Source: Vibrio zhugei (lineage in GTDB: Bacteria > Pseudomonadota > Gammaproteobacteria > Enterobacterales > Vibrionaceae). Taken from it: 64,000 bases of DNA. This document shows positions 1-9,913 of the stretch, one piece after another. The stretch lies in the NCBI RefSeq assembly GCF_003716875.1, contig NZ_CP033077.1, forward strand, positions 310,001 to 374,000, in the 5' to 3' direction. The notes beneath the pieces were generated by a model. It was not told the DNA's origin. It made no database searches and was given only the letters and a program-made list of their open reading frames with translations. A program made the position numbers and the translations under genes. The first letter of the stretch is position 1. Each line of letters opens with the position of its first letter.

Positions 1-210
1 GAGCCCGACTTCCAACCGGACCCAGATGATCCAGCTAAACAGTATGATCCAATGTGCGATCCAGACAAAATGAGTAATGCCGCGGCTTATCCAACTGGCG
101 CCATGGATGAAGCCCCACATGCGGGACGTTGGTACTCAGAAGGATTCCAATATCTACTGCAAAATGCTTACCCACCAGTGAGCACGCCAGCGGGTCCTCC
201 TGCTGAATAA
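1..210 (+). CDS. C-terminal fragment of an unidentified protein
   Basis: An open frame runs from base 1 to a TAA at 208-210 and encodes 69 residues rich in Pro, Asp and Ala, ending in PAGPPAE. The gene begins upstream of the window. I do not recognise the family. Two strong hairpins follow directly, the second with a short T run, which fits the end of a real transcription unit. The residue composition (acidic, proline-rich, one Cys) would suit an exported protein, but that is only a guess. Confidence 0.55.
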   Translation, partial: EPDFQPDPDDPAKQYDPMCDPDKMSNAAAYPTGAMDEAPHAGRWYSEGFQYLLQNAYPPVSTPAGPPAE

Positions 211-231
211 GCGGAATCAATAACCCGCTCT

Positions 232-300
232 CTGACTGTTTCCAAATAATTGGAAACAGTCGGATAATCCACACCGGATCTTATAACAGATCCGGTGTTT
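232..300 (+). terminator. Tandem hairpins, terminator of the truncated CDS
   Basis: The first hairpin pairs 234-245 with 250-261 (12 bp, 4-nt loop). The second pairs 271-281 with 288-298 (11 bp, GC-rich) and runs into TTT. The second is the better intrinsic terminator. Confidence 0.75.
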
Positions 301-341
301 CATTGTGGGAAAACATGACACAAAGACAATAACGCGACAAC

Positions 342-692
342 TTATAATCCAAAACCAACTTTGGGTAACTTACGGATTGAACGAACACCCCATGCGGCAA
401 GACTGGGTTTAGGTTCCCCTTTGTGCTCTCCCAAACAAATGTATCCTCTCGCCAAATAACGGTATAAAAAATCGCCCCCTTCTAACGCCGCGTTTTTATC
501 GTCCCCCACAGGAAGAGCAATGCGCTCAACACGTAGATCGGTGGCCGCTTTAAATGCAAGATAAGCGGTAGAAGCAATCGGATGAGCATCTAACTCTTTA
601 ATTAACGCTTTATCTGATTGCTTAGCTAAATGGCGGCTGAACAACATGATCAAACGCATTTGCTGTTCAGATGAAATAATGAGCATCTCCAT
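342..692 (-). CDS. Hypothetical protein, 116 aa
   Basis: Soluble protein with no signal peptide or membrane segment, not recognised. The open frame extends to 719, but I chose the ATG at 692 (MEMLIISSEQQ) because a GGGAG ribosome site lies 8 nt upstream (700-704). The N-terminal two thirds are predicted helical and the C-terminus is basic (SIRKLPKVGFGL). It lies downstream of the MarC-like gene on the same strand, separated by about 220 bp, so it probably has its own promoter. Confidence 0.55.
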   Translation of the reverse strand: MEMLIISSEQQMRLIMLFSRHLAKQSDKALIKELDAHPIASTAYLAFKAATDLRVERIALPVGDDKNAALEGGDFLYRYLARGYICLGEHKGEPKPSLAAWGVRSIRKLPKVGFGL

Positions 693-912
693 GATGGCGC
701 TCCCTTTGAAACAAAGCATTATATCTGAAAGCAGCGCCCAACTCTATTGAGTCGTACCACATCAAAAAAGTGACACTGTAATGATGTTCCCTATCCCATC
801 GGCGTCACTAGACTCTATTGCTTGCCAAGCGTTAACACGTCTTATCCGCCAATCAATACACAGAGCGGACGACGACGTTTGCTTGCCATCTTTTCTTACC
901 GAATGACTAGAA

Positions 913-1518
913 TTAACTGCCTAAATTGGCCATACCGAGTGCGTCCATCACGAATTCTACAGAGAGCGCCGCTAGAATCATCCCCATAATACGGGTTAAC
1001 AAGGATGCGCCACCATTGCCGATAACACGAAGGATTCCTCCGGAAAACAACAACAACAGCAACGTCGACGCTAAGACGGCTAACATCGTCAACGAGGTGA
1101 TCGCTTGTTGTTGAATCGTGTAGACATTGTTATCTGTGATGAGAATGACCGCGAGAATGGCCCCTGGTGATGCCGTCGCGGGAACCGCTAAAGGAAAGAT
1201 AGAGATGTCATGCATTGGCTCTCCGGTTTCCTCTTTCTTGCCATCGGCAAAAATCATCTGCAAACCGAATAAGAATAAAATAATCCCCCCAGCTACCTGA
1301 AATGAAATTAAGCTAATGCCCATCGCGCCCAAAAGCAACTGACCAACACCAATGGCCCCAACTAAGATCACCACCGCATAAAAAATGGTTCGATAAGCGG
1401 TTTTTCTTCGCTCTTTCGCCGGCATGGTTGCGGTTAAACTCACAAACAATGCCATGGTACCGATGGGATCAACGGTAGCCCAAATAATAAGAAAATCATG
1501 TATTACTTTATCTATCAC
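913..1518 (-). CDS. MarC/YchE family inner-membrane protein
   Basis: A 201-residue polytopic protein with about six hydrophobic segments. It matches the MarC (UPF0056/NAAT) family in length and in landmarks: the N-terminal DPIGTMALF stretch, a central GLQMIF helix end, the IFPLAVPATASPGAI segment and the C-terminal GMILAALSVEFVMDAL helix. The family's transport substrates are not settled; earlier links to multidrug resistance and amino acid export are weak. The start is GTG at 1518 with an AAAGGA site about 11 nt upstream. It appears to be monocistronic. Confidence 0.85.
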   Translation of the reverse strand: MIDKVIHDFLIIWATVDPIGTMALFVSLTATMPAKERRKTAYRTIFYAVVILVGAIGVGQLLLGAMGISLISFQVAGGIILFLFGLQMIFADGKKEETGEPMHDISIFPLAVPATASPGAILAVILITDNNVYTIQQQAITSLTMLAVLASTLLLLLFSGGILRVIGNGGASLLTRIMGMILAALSVEFVMDALGMANLGS

Positions 1519-1989
1519 AGGCCGTGTATTCCTTTATTCATATACTATACAGAGAGTCCCTCATAATCGGATAACTAGGCGAGACTGGAGAGACGTCGCC
1601 TGTTGTGTTTGGTGTGTGAACCCCACATCTTTCATCTTATAAGAAAACTCAACAAACACAGGCGGAACGTAATCTCTATAATACTATATTAAAGGTAAAT
1701 AAATGACGTCATGTCTTTGCCATTTGTTACTAAGTGTTTAGTTTCGTGTTAGAAATACGCAAAAGCGGATAAAACCAAGCTGGAACGGCTCATCATGGTG
1801 CAGAAAACTCGCACTACTCTCACCTCAAATAGCATCCTATGCAATACCTTCTAGGGCTCTTTAGTTCGCAACTCCCGACTTACCGTCTCCTATTTGCACC
1901 CTTTTATATGCCACAGTCATCATAATGAAATAATTGATTTTTATGCTTAATTCTCCACTCATTCATACTATGCATAAAGGAATCAAGGA
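1519..1989. promoter_or_regulatory. Divergent intergenic region, marC-like / alkaline phosphatase
   Basis: This 471-bp gap must hold promoters for both flanking genes. Before the phosphatase, 1914-1931 (CAGTCAT, CATA, ATGAAAT) weakly resembles a Pho box: 6 of 7 in the first half-site, about 4 of 7 in the second. A ribosome site AAGGA lies just before the ATG at 1990. I see no coding sequence. The Pho box call is tentative. Confidence 0.3.
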
Positions 1990-3408
1990 ATGAAACTCTC
2001 TCTAATCGGGCTAGCCGTAAGTACGACATTAGCCTTATCCGGCTGTGCGGATCATACTTCCGCCCATGATGATCTCGCATGGACTCAACGCGCAGCAACG
2101 GGTGATCTCACGGCTTTCGGCGGAGCGCGACGTTTGCATCAAGACATCAATCAACCATTGCAACAGGCACTGACTGACAGGGATGTGAGAAACGTTATAT
2201 TATTGATTGGCGATGGCATGGGAGATTCAGAAATTACCATTGCTCGTAATTACGCCAAAGGGGCAAGTGGCTTTTTTAGTGGCATTGATATGCTGCCTTT
2301 TACTGGTCAATACACCCACTATTCACTCGATAAAAAAACGCATAAACCCAATTATGTCACAGATTCAGCGGCATCAGGCACGGCCTGGTCGACCGGAACA
2401 AAAACGTATAACGGCGCTCTAGGAGTCGACGTATACGGCCAGCCTCATCGATCTTTGCTTGAAATAGCAAAACAAAGCGGACTGGCAACTGGCAATGTCA
2501 GCACTGCTGAAATTCAAGATGCCACACCCGCCGCTGAATACGCACATATCTCACAACGAAAATGCTATGGGCCGAAAGTAACAAGTGAACGTTGTCCACA
2601 AGCCTTACTATCAAACGGCGGGATGGGGTCGATTACAGAACAACTCATCAACACGCGTGCGGATGTTACTCTCGGTGGCGGCGCGGCAACCTTCGCAGAA
2701 CAAGCCCAATCCGGAGAGTGGCGCGGCAAAACCTTAATGCAGCAAGCGCAAGCAAAAGGCTATCAGATTGTACGAAATGCTAAAGAATTGGACGCCTTAC
2801 ACACCGCCACCCCATCCCAGCCAGTACTAGGGTTGTTTGCACCCGGCAATATGCCCGTGCGCTGGACTGGCCCAAAAGCCAGTTATCACGGCAATCTGAA
2901 ACAGCCACCCGTCACATGTCAAACCAATCCACAACGCACTGCCGATATTCCTACACTGGCGCGGATGACCCAAAAAGCCATTGATCTCTTGAAAGAAAAT
3001 GATAAAGGCTTCTTTTTACAGGTTGAAGGGGCATCAATTGACAAACAAGACCATGCGGCGAATCCTTGCGGGCAAATTGGCGAAACAGTCGATCTGGATG
3101 AAGCGGTTCAACAAGCCCTTGCTTTCGCCAAGCAAGACGGCCATACCTTAGTGATTGTCACTGCCGACCATGCCCATTCTTCTCAAATTGTGTACCCAGA
3201 TGCAAAAACACCAAGGTTATCGGAAGCGCTAATGACACATGATCATACGGTGATGTCAGTCAGTTATGGTAACTCAGAAACGAGCAGTCAAGGACATACA
3301 GGGACGCAATTGCGCATCGCCGCATATGGCCCTCAAGCTGACAATGTGGTCGGATTGTCCGACCAAACGGATCTCTTTTTCACGATCAAAAACGCATTGA
3401 AATTATAA
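1990..3408 (+). CDS. phoA: Alkaline phosphatase (PhoA family), lipoprotein signal
   Basis: A 472-residue phosphomonoesterase exported to the envelope. The N-terminus has a hydrophobic signal ending in a lipobox (LSGC, Cys about residue 19), so it is probably lipid-anchored rather than a free periplasmic enzyme. Family landmarks occur in order: [13 protein letters not shown] (metal Asp, about 70-82), DSAASGTAW with the nucleophilic Ser (about 125), [12 protein letters not shown] (Mg and Zn ligands, about 345), TADHAHSS (Zn ligands, about 395) and GHTGTQLRI (Zn His, about 435). It would release phosphate from organic phosphates. A bidirectional terminator follows. Confidence 0.9.
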   Translation: MKLSLIGLAVSTTLALSGCADHTSAHDDLAWTQRAATGDLTAFGGARRLHQDINQPLQQALTDRDVRNVILLIGDGMGDSEITIARNYAKGASGFFSGIDMLPFTGQYTHYSLDKKTHKPNYVTDSAASGTAWSTGTKTYNGALGVDVYGQPHRSLLEIAKQSGLATGNVSTAEIQDATPAAEYAHISQRKCYGPKVTSERCPQALLSNGGMGSITEQLINTRADVTLGGGAATFAEQAQSGEWRGKTLMQQAQAKGYQIVRNAKELDALHTATPSQPVLGLFAPGNMPVRWTGPKASYHGNLKQPPVTCQTNPQRTADIPTLARMTQKAIDLLKENDKGFFLQVEGASIDKQDHAANPCGQIGETVDLDEAVQQALAFAKQDGHTLVIVTADHAHSSQIVYPDAKTPRLSEALMTHDHTVMSVSYGNSETSSQGHTGTQLRIAAYGPQADNVVGLSDQTDLFFTIKNALKL

Positions 3409-3491
3409 GTAAGGCGGCTCTTCACTCATGAATGGAGATACCGACCCTATTGAGTGATGACAGCATCGCTATCACAGCAGACTGCATGACC

Positions 3492-3523
3492 AAAAAAAAG
3501 ACCAGCAAAGGCTGGTCTTTTTC
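3492..3523. terminator. Bidirectional intrinsic terminator
   Basis: AGACCAGC (3499-3506) pairs with GCTGGTCT (3511-3518) around an AAAG loop, flanked by an A run on the left and T run on the right. It can stop transcription from phoA and from the convergent BCCT gene. Confidence 0.85.
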
Positions 3524-3544
3524 GTCGAGGAATCGTCTTCGCTA

Positions 3545-5158
3545 CTACTTAGTGTAAAGATGCAGCTCGGTTCTCAACCCTCTTACTAAGCTAAAACACA
3601 TCAAGAGCAAAATAAAGTTGAATGGTAAAGCCGTCGTTACCACGCCCGATTGCAAAGCTTGCAAGGCATCAGTACCACCGATCCAAAGCATCATCGCGGC
3701 AATTGCACCTTCAATCGACGCCCAGAAAATACGCTGCGGTATGGGAGCATCAATTTTACCACCAGCGGTAATGCTATCGATAACCAATGAGCCAGAATCC
3801 GATGATGTAATGAAAAACACCAAAATAAGCACAATCGACACAACAGAGATAATGTGACCATATGGCAGTTGGTCGTATACTTGGAACAAGGTAAGAGAAA
3901 TATCAGTCAGACCATTCGTTCCTAGTGCTCCTACTTTATTGATCACTTGATCCAAAGCGATACCGCCAAAAATCCCCATCCAAACAATAGTGACTAATGT
4001 TGGAATAAACACGACTGCGAACAAAAACTCTCGCACGGTACGGCCCTTAGAAACGCGGGCAATAAACATACCGACAAATGGTGACCATGAAATCCACCAA
4101 GCCCAGTAGAATACCGTCCAACCATGCATCCATGTTTCATCTTCACGGCCATGCGGATTACTCAACGGAATAATATTTTCAATATACGCCATCAAGGTTT
4201 CAGGAACGGACTTGATCGCGGTATTAAAGCATACAATCGTAACGAAAATGAGCAATAAGAACGCGAAGACCATATTGATGTTACTCAGCAGTTTTACTCC
4301 GCCGTCAATGCCGCGAACCACTGAAATAATGGCAATCAAAGTCACAAAAACAATGACCACCAATTGCATACCAAATCCACCGTCGGTACCAAAGACGTAG
4401 TTGATACCACTTGTGGCTTGCTGAGCACCCAGCCCTAAAGACGTGGCTAGACCAAATAACGTCGCCAATACGGCCATGATATCGATGATGTGTCCCAACC
4501 AACCCCACGCTCTATCACCAAAAATCGGATAAAACACAGAGCGCATGGAAAGAGGTAAACCTTTATTGTAAGCAAAAAAGGCCAGTGACAGCGCAACGAT
4601 TGCATAGATAGCCCAACCATGAATCCCCCAGTGGAAGATCGTCGCCCCCAAGGCAAGAGACTTCGCTTCCGGTGTCATTGGTGGCACGTTGAGAGGGGTT
4701 CCGAACCAATCGGTGTAATAAGCGGTAGGCTCTGCAACCCCCCAAAACAACAAGCCAATCCCCATCCCGGCAGCAAACAGCATCGCCAGCCAAGAACCAC
4801 GAGAGTGGTCAGCAACAGAGTCTTTGCCACCAATGCGAATCTTGCCTAGTGGCGATAACATAATCGCAAAAGTAAATAAAACAAAAAAGTTAGCGGACCA
4901 CATGAACAACCCATCGAACTGGTCAATGATGCTGTTTTTCACCGCGTTCAGCGTGTCTTTTGCAACGCTTGGATCAACAAAAAGTAGCGAACCTAAAAAT
5001 AATAAAATAAGTCCAGCGCTGATACCAAAAACAGGGTTATGTACGTCAAACCCCCATTTCTGAACGTTATCCTGACCGACCTCATAATCCGTCGTGTCTA
5101 TGCTGTACTTTTTATATACATCTTTATCATTGTGCTGCTTATATGCATCCTCGTCCAT
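3545..5158 (-). CDS. BCCT family betaine/choline-type transporter
   Basis: A 537-residue sodium- or proton-coupled transporter for quaternary ammonium osmolytes such as glycine betaine, with 12 predicted membrane helices. BCCT signatures are clear: GMGIGLLFWGVAEP (about 131-144), FHWGIHGWAIYA (about 177) and the aromatic gate WAWWISWSPFVGMFIARVSKGRT (about 345-367), with the Trp residues that line the substrate site. It has short N- and C-tails, as in OpuD/BetL-type members, not the long BetT tail. The start ATG at 5158 has only a weak AGGG site. The exact substrate cannot be read from sequence. It is one of three BCCT genes in the window. Confidence 0.88.
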   Translation of the reverse strand: MDEDAYKQHNDKDVYKKYSIDTTDYEVGQDNVQKWGFDVHNPVFGISAGLILLFLGSLLFVDPSVAKDTLNAVKNSIIDQFDGLFMWSANFFVLFTFAIMLSPLGKIRIGGKDSVADHSRGSWLAMLFAAGMGIGLLFWGVAEPTAYYTDWFGTPLNVPPMTPEAKSLALGATIFHWGIHGWAIYAIVALSLAFFAYNKGLPLSMRSVFYPIFGDRAWGWLGHIIDIMAVLATLFGLATSLGLGAQQATSGINYVFGTDGGFGMQLVVIVFVTLIAIISVVRGIDGGVKLLSNINMVFAFLLLIFVTIVCFNTAIKSVPETLMAYIENIIPLSNPHGREDETWMHGWTVFYWAWWISWSPFVGMFIARVSKGRTVREFLFAVVFIPTLVTIVWMGIFGGIALDQVINKVGALGTNGLTDISLTLFQVYDQLPYGHIISVVSIVLILVFFITSSDSGSLVIDSITAGGKIDAPIPQRIFWASIEGAIAAMMLWIGGTDALQALQSGVVTTALPFNFILLLMCFSLVRGLRTELHLYTK

Positions 5159-5662
5159 AATAATACCCTAATGGTTATAGCCCTTCATGCCTTTGAAAAG
5201 CGAAAAACAAGAAAAAAGCGAAAAAAAATGATTAGTGCTCTAATTGTATTTTCAAGATATTAGCAGCATAACTGCCTCTTTTGCAATAAATAATAATAAC
5301 TAAGACATACCTTTCTCTAAAAATTACCCTCAAAAAGATAGAATTTTCGTATGATTTAACTCACTCGGCAATGAGCCAATCATACCGTTAAACCGCCCTA
5401 GCCACTTACCATAAACACGGTTCATGAAGGCCTATTATCTGCAAGAAAAGCGGATAGAATGCACCCTATTCACCTAAGATACCGCCTCATTATGACAATT
5501 TGGGGGCGAGCTTGTGATGCGGGTTTTATGGGCTACAGACTGATTATTCGCGTCTGCCCAGCGCCATTCACTCTGTTCTATCCCTTCGCCTTGCATTTAA
5601 TTTGAAGCCTAACGGGTATTTACGTAAAATCCGACCACAACTTCACCTACAGGACACGACGC
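5159..5662. other. Intergenic region, BCCT / DUF3859 gene
   Basis: A 504-bp divergent spacer, AT-rich near the transporter. Promoters for both genes must be here, but I could not assign boxes with confidence. No open frame with a plausible ribosome site was found. Confidence 0.4.
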
Positions 5663-6100
5663 GTGGCAAAACGAACCCCAGTCATCAGTATCTCTTCTTA
5701 TGGCATATACTCTCATTGGGATGAAAAATCCAAAGCACTTCCCAAAATTCGTGAATTCACGCAAATTATTCCGGCCAAGGAAGACATTGAATTTGGTTTT
5801 ACCGTCAACATCAAAAAAGCCAAAGGCGAACTGCTGACGTTCTGTATTCACCATCCTGGCGTGGTAAATAAAAAAGGACAAATTCTCGCCCCGTTTGATG
5901 GCGAAGTGTATGTTCGCAGTAACGATTGGGATTTCTATTTAGGCGACACGATTCAACTGCATTGCCCTATCAATGGCTTAGAGAGTAATTTGGGCAAATG
6001 GCATATGGTGATGGAGATGCAGGGTAAAGTCATTGCGGAAAAGACGTTTACAGTCATGGCAAACGACGCCGATCAATTTTGGAAAAAACGGGGATTTTAA
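5663..6100 (+). CDS. DUF3859-type conserved protein
   Basis: A 145-residue soluble protein that I match from memory to the DUF3859 family. It is a likely beta-sandwich: alternating strands, with LTFCIHHPG and the C-terminal WHMVMEMQGKVIAEKTFTVM typical of an immunoglobulin-like fold. No function is established. The start is GTG at 5663 with AGGA 8 nt upstream (5651-5654); no in-frame ATG is better placed. It stands alone between two minus-strand BCCT genes. A GC-containing hairpin follows it. Confidence 0.7.
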   Translation: MAKRTPVISISSYGIYSHWDEKSKALPKIREFTQIIPAKEDIEFGFTVNIKKAKGELLTFCIHHPGVVNKKGQILAPFDGEVYVRSNDWDFYLGDTIQLHCPINGLESNLGKWHMVMEMQGKVIAEKTFTVMANDADQFWKKRGF

Positions 6101-6140
6101 TCCTAATACTGATCCGTGATCTCGCTCAGTATGTAAAAGC

Positions 6141-6175
6141 GCGACATCCCCTAATAAAAAGTTAGGGGATATCGC
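6141..6175. terminator. Hairpin between convergent genes, probable terminator
   Basis: ATCCCCTAA (6146-6154) pairs with TTAGGGGAT (6162-6170), extended by a GCGA/TCGC outer stem across one mismatch. It lacks a T tract, so termination is inferred from position and stability only. Confidence 0.5.
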
Positions 6176-6227
6176 AAGCATGATGACGTACTATTTAACC
6201 TTGCATGATACTCCCTGATTTCTTTCT

Positions 6228-8231
6228 TTAGCGTAGCTGATTCAAGAAATACAGATGCTTTTCATAGTGGTCAATAATATCGGCAATCAATTGATTGTGG
6301 CTATAACCACAAATATCGTATTGTAGCGAACCTTCACGAAGATACACTTTAATGCAGCACTGTGTGCTTGGTTTATTCTTACTGCGCTCGCCAATGAAAG
6401 AAGGGGAACTCGTTTCACGTACCCAAGCGCCATATAAGAAATTACGCTCATCGCCATGGTCAACCGCTAGATAGCAGTGGCTATCTTCAACGTGTACTTT
6501 AGTGTTCAATCCTTTTTTCTCAAAGACGCCAGCGACATCACGCATTGCACTGACCACATTATTTTGTAAAAAGTCCATTGCTTGCGGTTTTTGCGGCAGA
6601 GAGATCAATTGCTCTAATTGTTGCTCCCAACTGGTTTCTTGGATACGTGCTAAGCTACTTGGCGTGGATTGGTTAAGATGCTGCATGCTATCTTTTTTGA
6701 TCATTTCCAAACGCAAAGATTTAAATAACCCAAATCCAACCAGTAGTAAAATCGGTGCAAATGGCAACGCAGAAGCCAGCGAGGCCGCTTGCAATGCCGC
6801 TAACACGTCTTGGCCTCCAGCAATCACCAACGCTGCTGCGACAAGCCCTTCTGAAACAGACCAGAAGATACGTTGTTTCACTGGTGTTTCATCACCATCT
6901 TTAGCTGTTAAGGTATCAATCACCAAAGAGCCAGAATCTGACGATGTGACAAAGAATGTGAAAATCAACAAGGTTGCAATAACCGATGAAATGCTTGCTA
7001 AAGGCAAGGTATCAAGAAAACGGAATAATGAGGTTGGCGTATCCGCAAACACTTGATCAACAAGGTTTGGCATTGTTCCTGTCATGATGCCATGCAATGC
7101 GGTATCACCAAATACGGTTAACCAAATAATGGTGACTAATACCGGCACAAATAATACACCAAGCACAAATTCTTTAATCGTACGGCCGCGAGAAATACGA
7201 GCGACGAACATACCAACAAACGGAGACCACGCAATAAATCATGCCCAGTAGAACAAGGTCCAACCGCCTAAGAATGACTGTGTTTTATCACTGTTAATGT
7301 AAGCAAAGCTATTGAATGTCATGTCGACAATTGATGAGACATAACTATCGATGTTTTGCGCTAACGATTGGAAAATGAATAAGGTTGGTCCGGCAATCGC
7401 CACAAAAACCAATAGTACAACCGCTAGGTTCAGGTTCCACTCGGACAGACGGCGAATACCACTATCTAATCCAAGGCACACTGAAATACTCGCCATGGTT
7501 GTCACAATGGCAATCAATACCAATTGAACCCCAGTTGTCATTGGAATATCAAATAGATAATTTAATCCAGAGTTGATTTGCAAGACACCAAGGCCGAGTG
7601 ACGTCGCGATACCAAACATGGTGCCAAATACCGCAAGAATGTCGACTACATAGCCAATAGGACCATAAATACGATTCCCAATAACTGGATATAGCGCCGA
7701 ACTAATACGCAGTGGCAAACCATGGCGGAAGCTAAAGTAACCTAATGCCAGCGCAACGATAGCGTATACACCCCAAGCATGAACTCCCCAGTGGAAGAAA
7801 GTCAGCGTCATTGCATGACGTGCTGCTTCAACAGTCGAAGGGTCGCCTGTCGGTGGGTTAGCATAATGGAATACGGGCTCGGCAACGCCGTAAAAGATTA
7901 ATCCAATCCCCATACCCGCAGAAAACAGCATGGCAAACCATGACATATAACTGTATTCCGGCTGGCTATGATCTGGTCCAAGTTTAATGCTGCCATAACG
8001 GCTAAATGCTAACACTAGGGTTATGATGAGAAAAATACCCATCGAAAGCAGATAGAACCAGCCAAATGTATCAATGATCCAAGCTTGTAATGAACCAAAC
8101 CATTGGCCTGCCGTTTCTGGCATTAATATAGTAAATAACACAAACAGGACGATAAGACTGGCTGATGGATAAAACACGGGCGGATTAATACCGGCTATTT
8201 TAGGGTGATTGTTTTCCGTCGTAATACTCAT
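6228..8231 (-). pseudogene. betT: betT-like choline transporter interrupted by in-frame TGA
   Basis: One continuous frame of 667 codons contains a single TGA at 7241-7239. Upstream half (7239-8231): BCCT helices with GMGIGLIFYGVAEP and FHWGVHAWGVYA, ending FYWA-stop. Downstream half (6228-7235): FIAWSPFVGMFVARISRGRT, the last helices, and a roughly 160-residue cytoplasmic tail (LEQLISLPQKP through DIIDHYEKHLYFLNQLR) typical of BetT. The usual WAWW aromatic gate reads W-A-stop-F here, so both the stop and a Trp-to-Phe change fall in the substrate-gating helix. No frameshift is present. Unless the TGA is read through, only a truncated, inactive protein is made. A divergent LysR gene lies 250 bp away. 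Confidence 0.85.
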
Positions 8232-8481
8232 AATTAGAAGATTTCATTGACCTCATGATAAGAGAATGGAGACCGAAGGCTGATTTGACTATGAGCTGAG
8301 AGTCACGACACAGGACAACTAATCCGATGATGCATCGCTTAAATGGGAGTGATTAATGCCACTGTGATCGACAAACGAACATAGACATTGATAGTAAAAG
8401 CCGTCGATTTTGATGGGTGGTATTGTGAGGCAGGGCGCTATATTATGAAAACGATAAATCTTAATAAGAGTATTACGAAAC

Positions 8482-9378
8482 GTGATAATAAAGAATGCAA
8501 ACCATCGCCCGTTGGACTTAGTGTTGCTCAAAACATTCGTTCAGGTGATTGATAGTCAGAGTTTTACCTGGGCGGCCGAAGAACTGCATTTGGCGCAATC
8601 CACAGTCAGCGCCCATATCAAACGACTTGAAACCTTCGTTGGTTCAGCTTTGCTTGAAAAACATCAGCGTATGCCTGAGCCAACACTAGCAGGACGCAAA
8701 TTACTCGTGCATGCACGGAGGTTACTCAATCAAAATACTCTGGCATGGCAAGACCTGTGTGATCATCGTCTAGAGGGTACCATACGCTTAGGTATCCCCG
8801 ATGATTACTTGGTTTATATTCCCAGCATGTTATCCAATTTCGAAAAGAGGTTTCCTGACGTCGAGTTGCAAGTGCATTGTGGGTTAAGCGTTGAATTACT
8901 CGATAAGCTGCATGCCAATACGCTCGATTTAGCGATCACAACTCGCCAACCTTATACACCCGGTGGCACAGTTCTATATCATGAAAAAACCGTTTGGGCG
9001 GCGGCAGAAGGATTCGACATCAATAAGAGGGCCGAGTTACCGTTAGCATTGTCAAGAGATGGGATGTGCATTTTTCGTCAGCGCGGTATTGAAGCACTAA
9101 ACAGTGCGGGAATTCGCTGGCGTGCAGCTTATACAAGCGCCAGCTTATCTGGGCTAAGTTCGGTGGTGAAAGCGGGGCTGGCGGTCACCATTTTAACCCC
9201 GTCCATGCTGGTGCCCGGTATGGTCACACTAAACGCCGACATCGGTTTACCAGACTTACCCTCAACAGAGATAGCCTTGCACCGTCATCCTTTCGCAAAA
9301 GACAATCCTATCGTCGACGAGCTAGTGGATTGCTTCCATCAGCTTAAACCACTCAACAACGGTAAGACCCTATGCTAA
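8482..9378 (+). CDS. LysR-type transcriptional regulator
   Basis: A 298-residue LTTR. The N-terminal winged helix-turn-helix (about 12-70) includes FTWAAEELHLAQSTVSAHIKRLE. The C-terminal effector domain has the usual GTIRLGIPDDY opening of subdomain I and GLSSVVKAGLAVTILTPSM near the end. It is transcribed away from the broken betT gene, the arrangement in which LTTRs usually control their neighbour, so a role in osmolyte transporter control is an inference. The GTG at 8482 is the assumed start; it has only a distant AAGAG site, and the true start could be slightly downstream. Confidence 0.85.
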   Translation: MIIKNANHRPLDLVLLKTFVQVIDSQSFTWAAEELHLAQSTVSAHIKRLETFVGSALLEKHQRMPEPTLAGRKLLVHARRLLNQNTLAWQDLCDHRLEGTIRLGIPDDYLVYIPSMLSNFEKRFPDVELQVHCGLSVELLDKLHANTLDLAITTRQPYTPGGTVLYHEKTVWAAAEGFDINKRAELPLALSRDGMCIFRQRGIEALNSAGIRWRAAYTSASLSGLSSVVKAGLAVTILTPSMLVPGMVTLNADIGLPDLPSTEIALHRHPFAKDNPIVDELVDCFHQLKPLNNGKTLC

Positions 9379-9435
9379 AGATGCGCCCCCTCAAAGGAGC
9401 GTAATGTGAGCGCAGAACGGGGCAGTAATCCCCCG

Positions 9436-9912
9436 CTAGCTCTTACTTAAGTCAAATCGATGAATGATTTGGTTAGCACTGCCCCGCCACAATAGCTCAG
9501 GATCGTATTGGCTTTGTTCGAACTTGCCATCAATTAACACATCAATTTGATCTGTGATGGCGCGCTGGGCTTCGCTCAGTTGATTGAGTGTGTACCCGGT
9601 CCACAGCCAGATGTCTTTCTCTGGACATTGATGTTTCACGCGAGTGACGAGACGTTCAATTACCGCTAAGTTAGCAGGATGTAGTGGATCCCCCCCCGAC
9701 AGCGACAAACCACGCCGTTTGATTCGCGTATCCATCAGATCGGCAATGATGCGATCTTCCAAGGCCTGCGTATACACATGTCCTGAGTCGACTCGCCAAG
9801 TGGATTGGTTATAACAGCCTTTACAGTGATGTTCGCACCCTGCCACAAACAAAGTGCAACGCGTGCCTTCACCGTTCACCACATCCACTGGATGATATTG
9901 ATGATAGTTCAT
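9436..9912 (-). CDS. nrdG: Anaerobic ribonucleotide reductase activating protein
   Basis: A 158-residue radical SAM activase that installs the glycyl radical on NrdD. The 4Fe-4S motif CEHHCKGC (CX3CX2C, about 26-33) follows the N-terminal VNGEGTRCTLFVAGC. LSLSGGDPLHP (about 71-81) is the SAM-binding GGE-like motif, and DIWLWTGYTL matches the family. The length is normal. The gene begins one base after the nrdD stop codon, so the two are cotranscribed and probably translationally coupled. Confidence 0.96.
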   Translation of the reverse strand: MNYHQYHPVDVVNGEGTRCTLFVAGCEHHCKGCYNQSTWRVDSGHVYTQALEDRIIADLMDTRIKRRGLSLSGGDPLHPANLAVIERLVTRVKHQCPEKDIWLWTGYTLNQLSEAQRAITDQIDVLIDGKFEQSQYDPELLWRGSANQIIHRFDLSKS

Positions 9913-9913
9913 T

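Noticed and set aside
1704..1711. TGACGTCA palindrome upstream of phoA
   Set aside because: An 8-bp palindrome alone is expected by chance in a window this size, and I know of no matching bacterial operator here.
7239..7241. TGA in betT read as selenocysteine
   Set aside because: No SECIS-like hairpin was evident directly downstream, and the family has Trp, not Cys or Sec, at this place.
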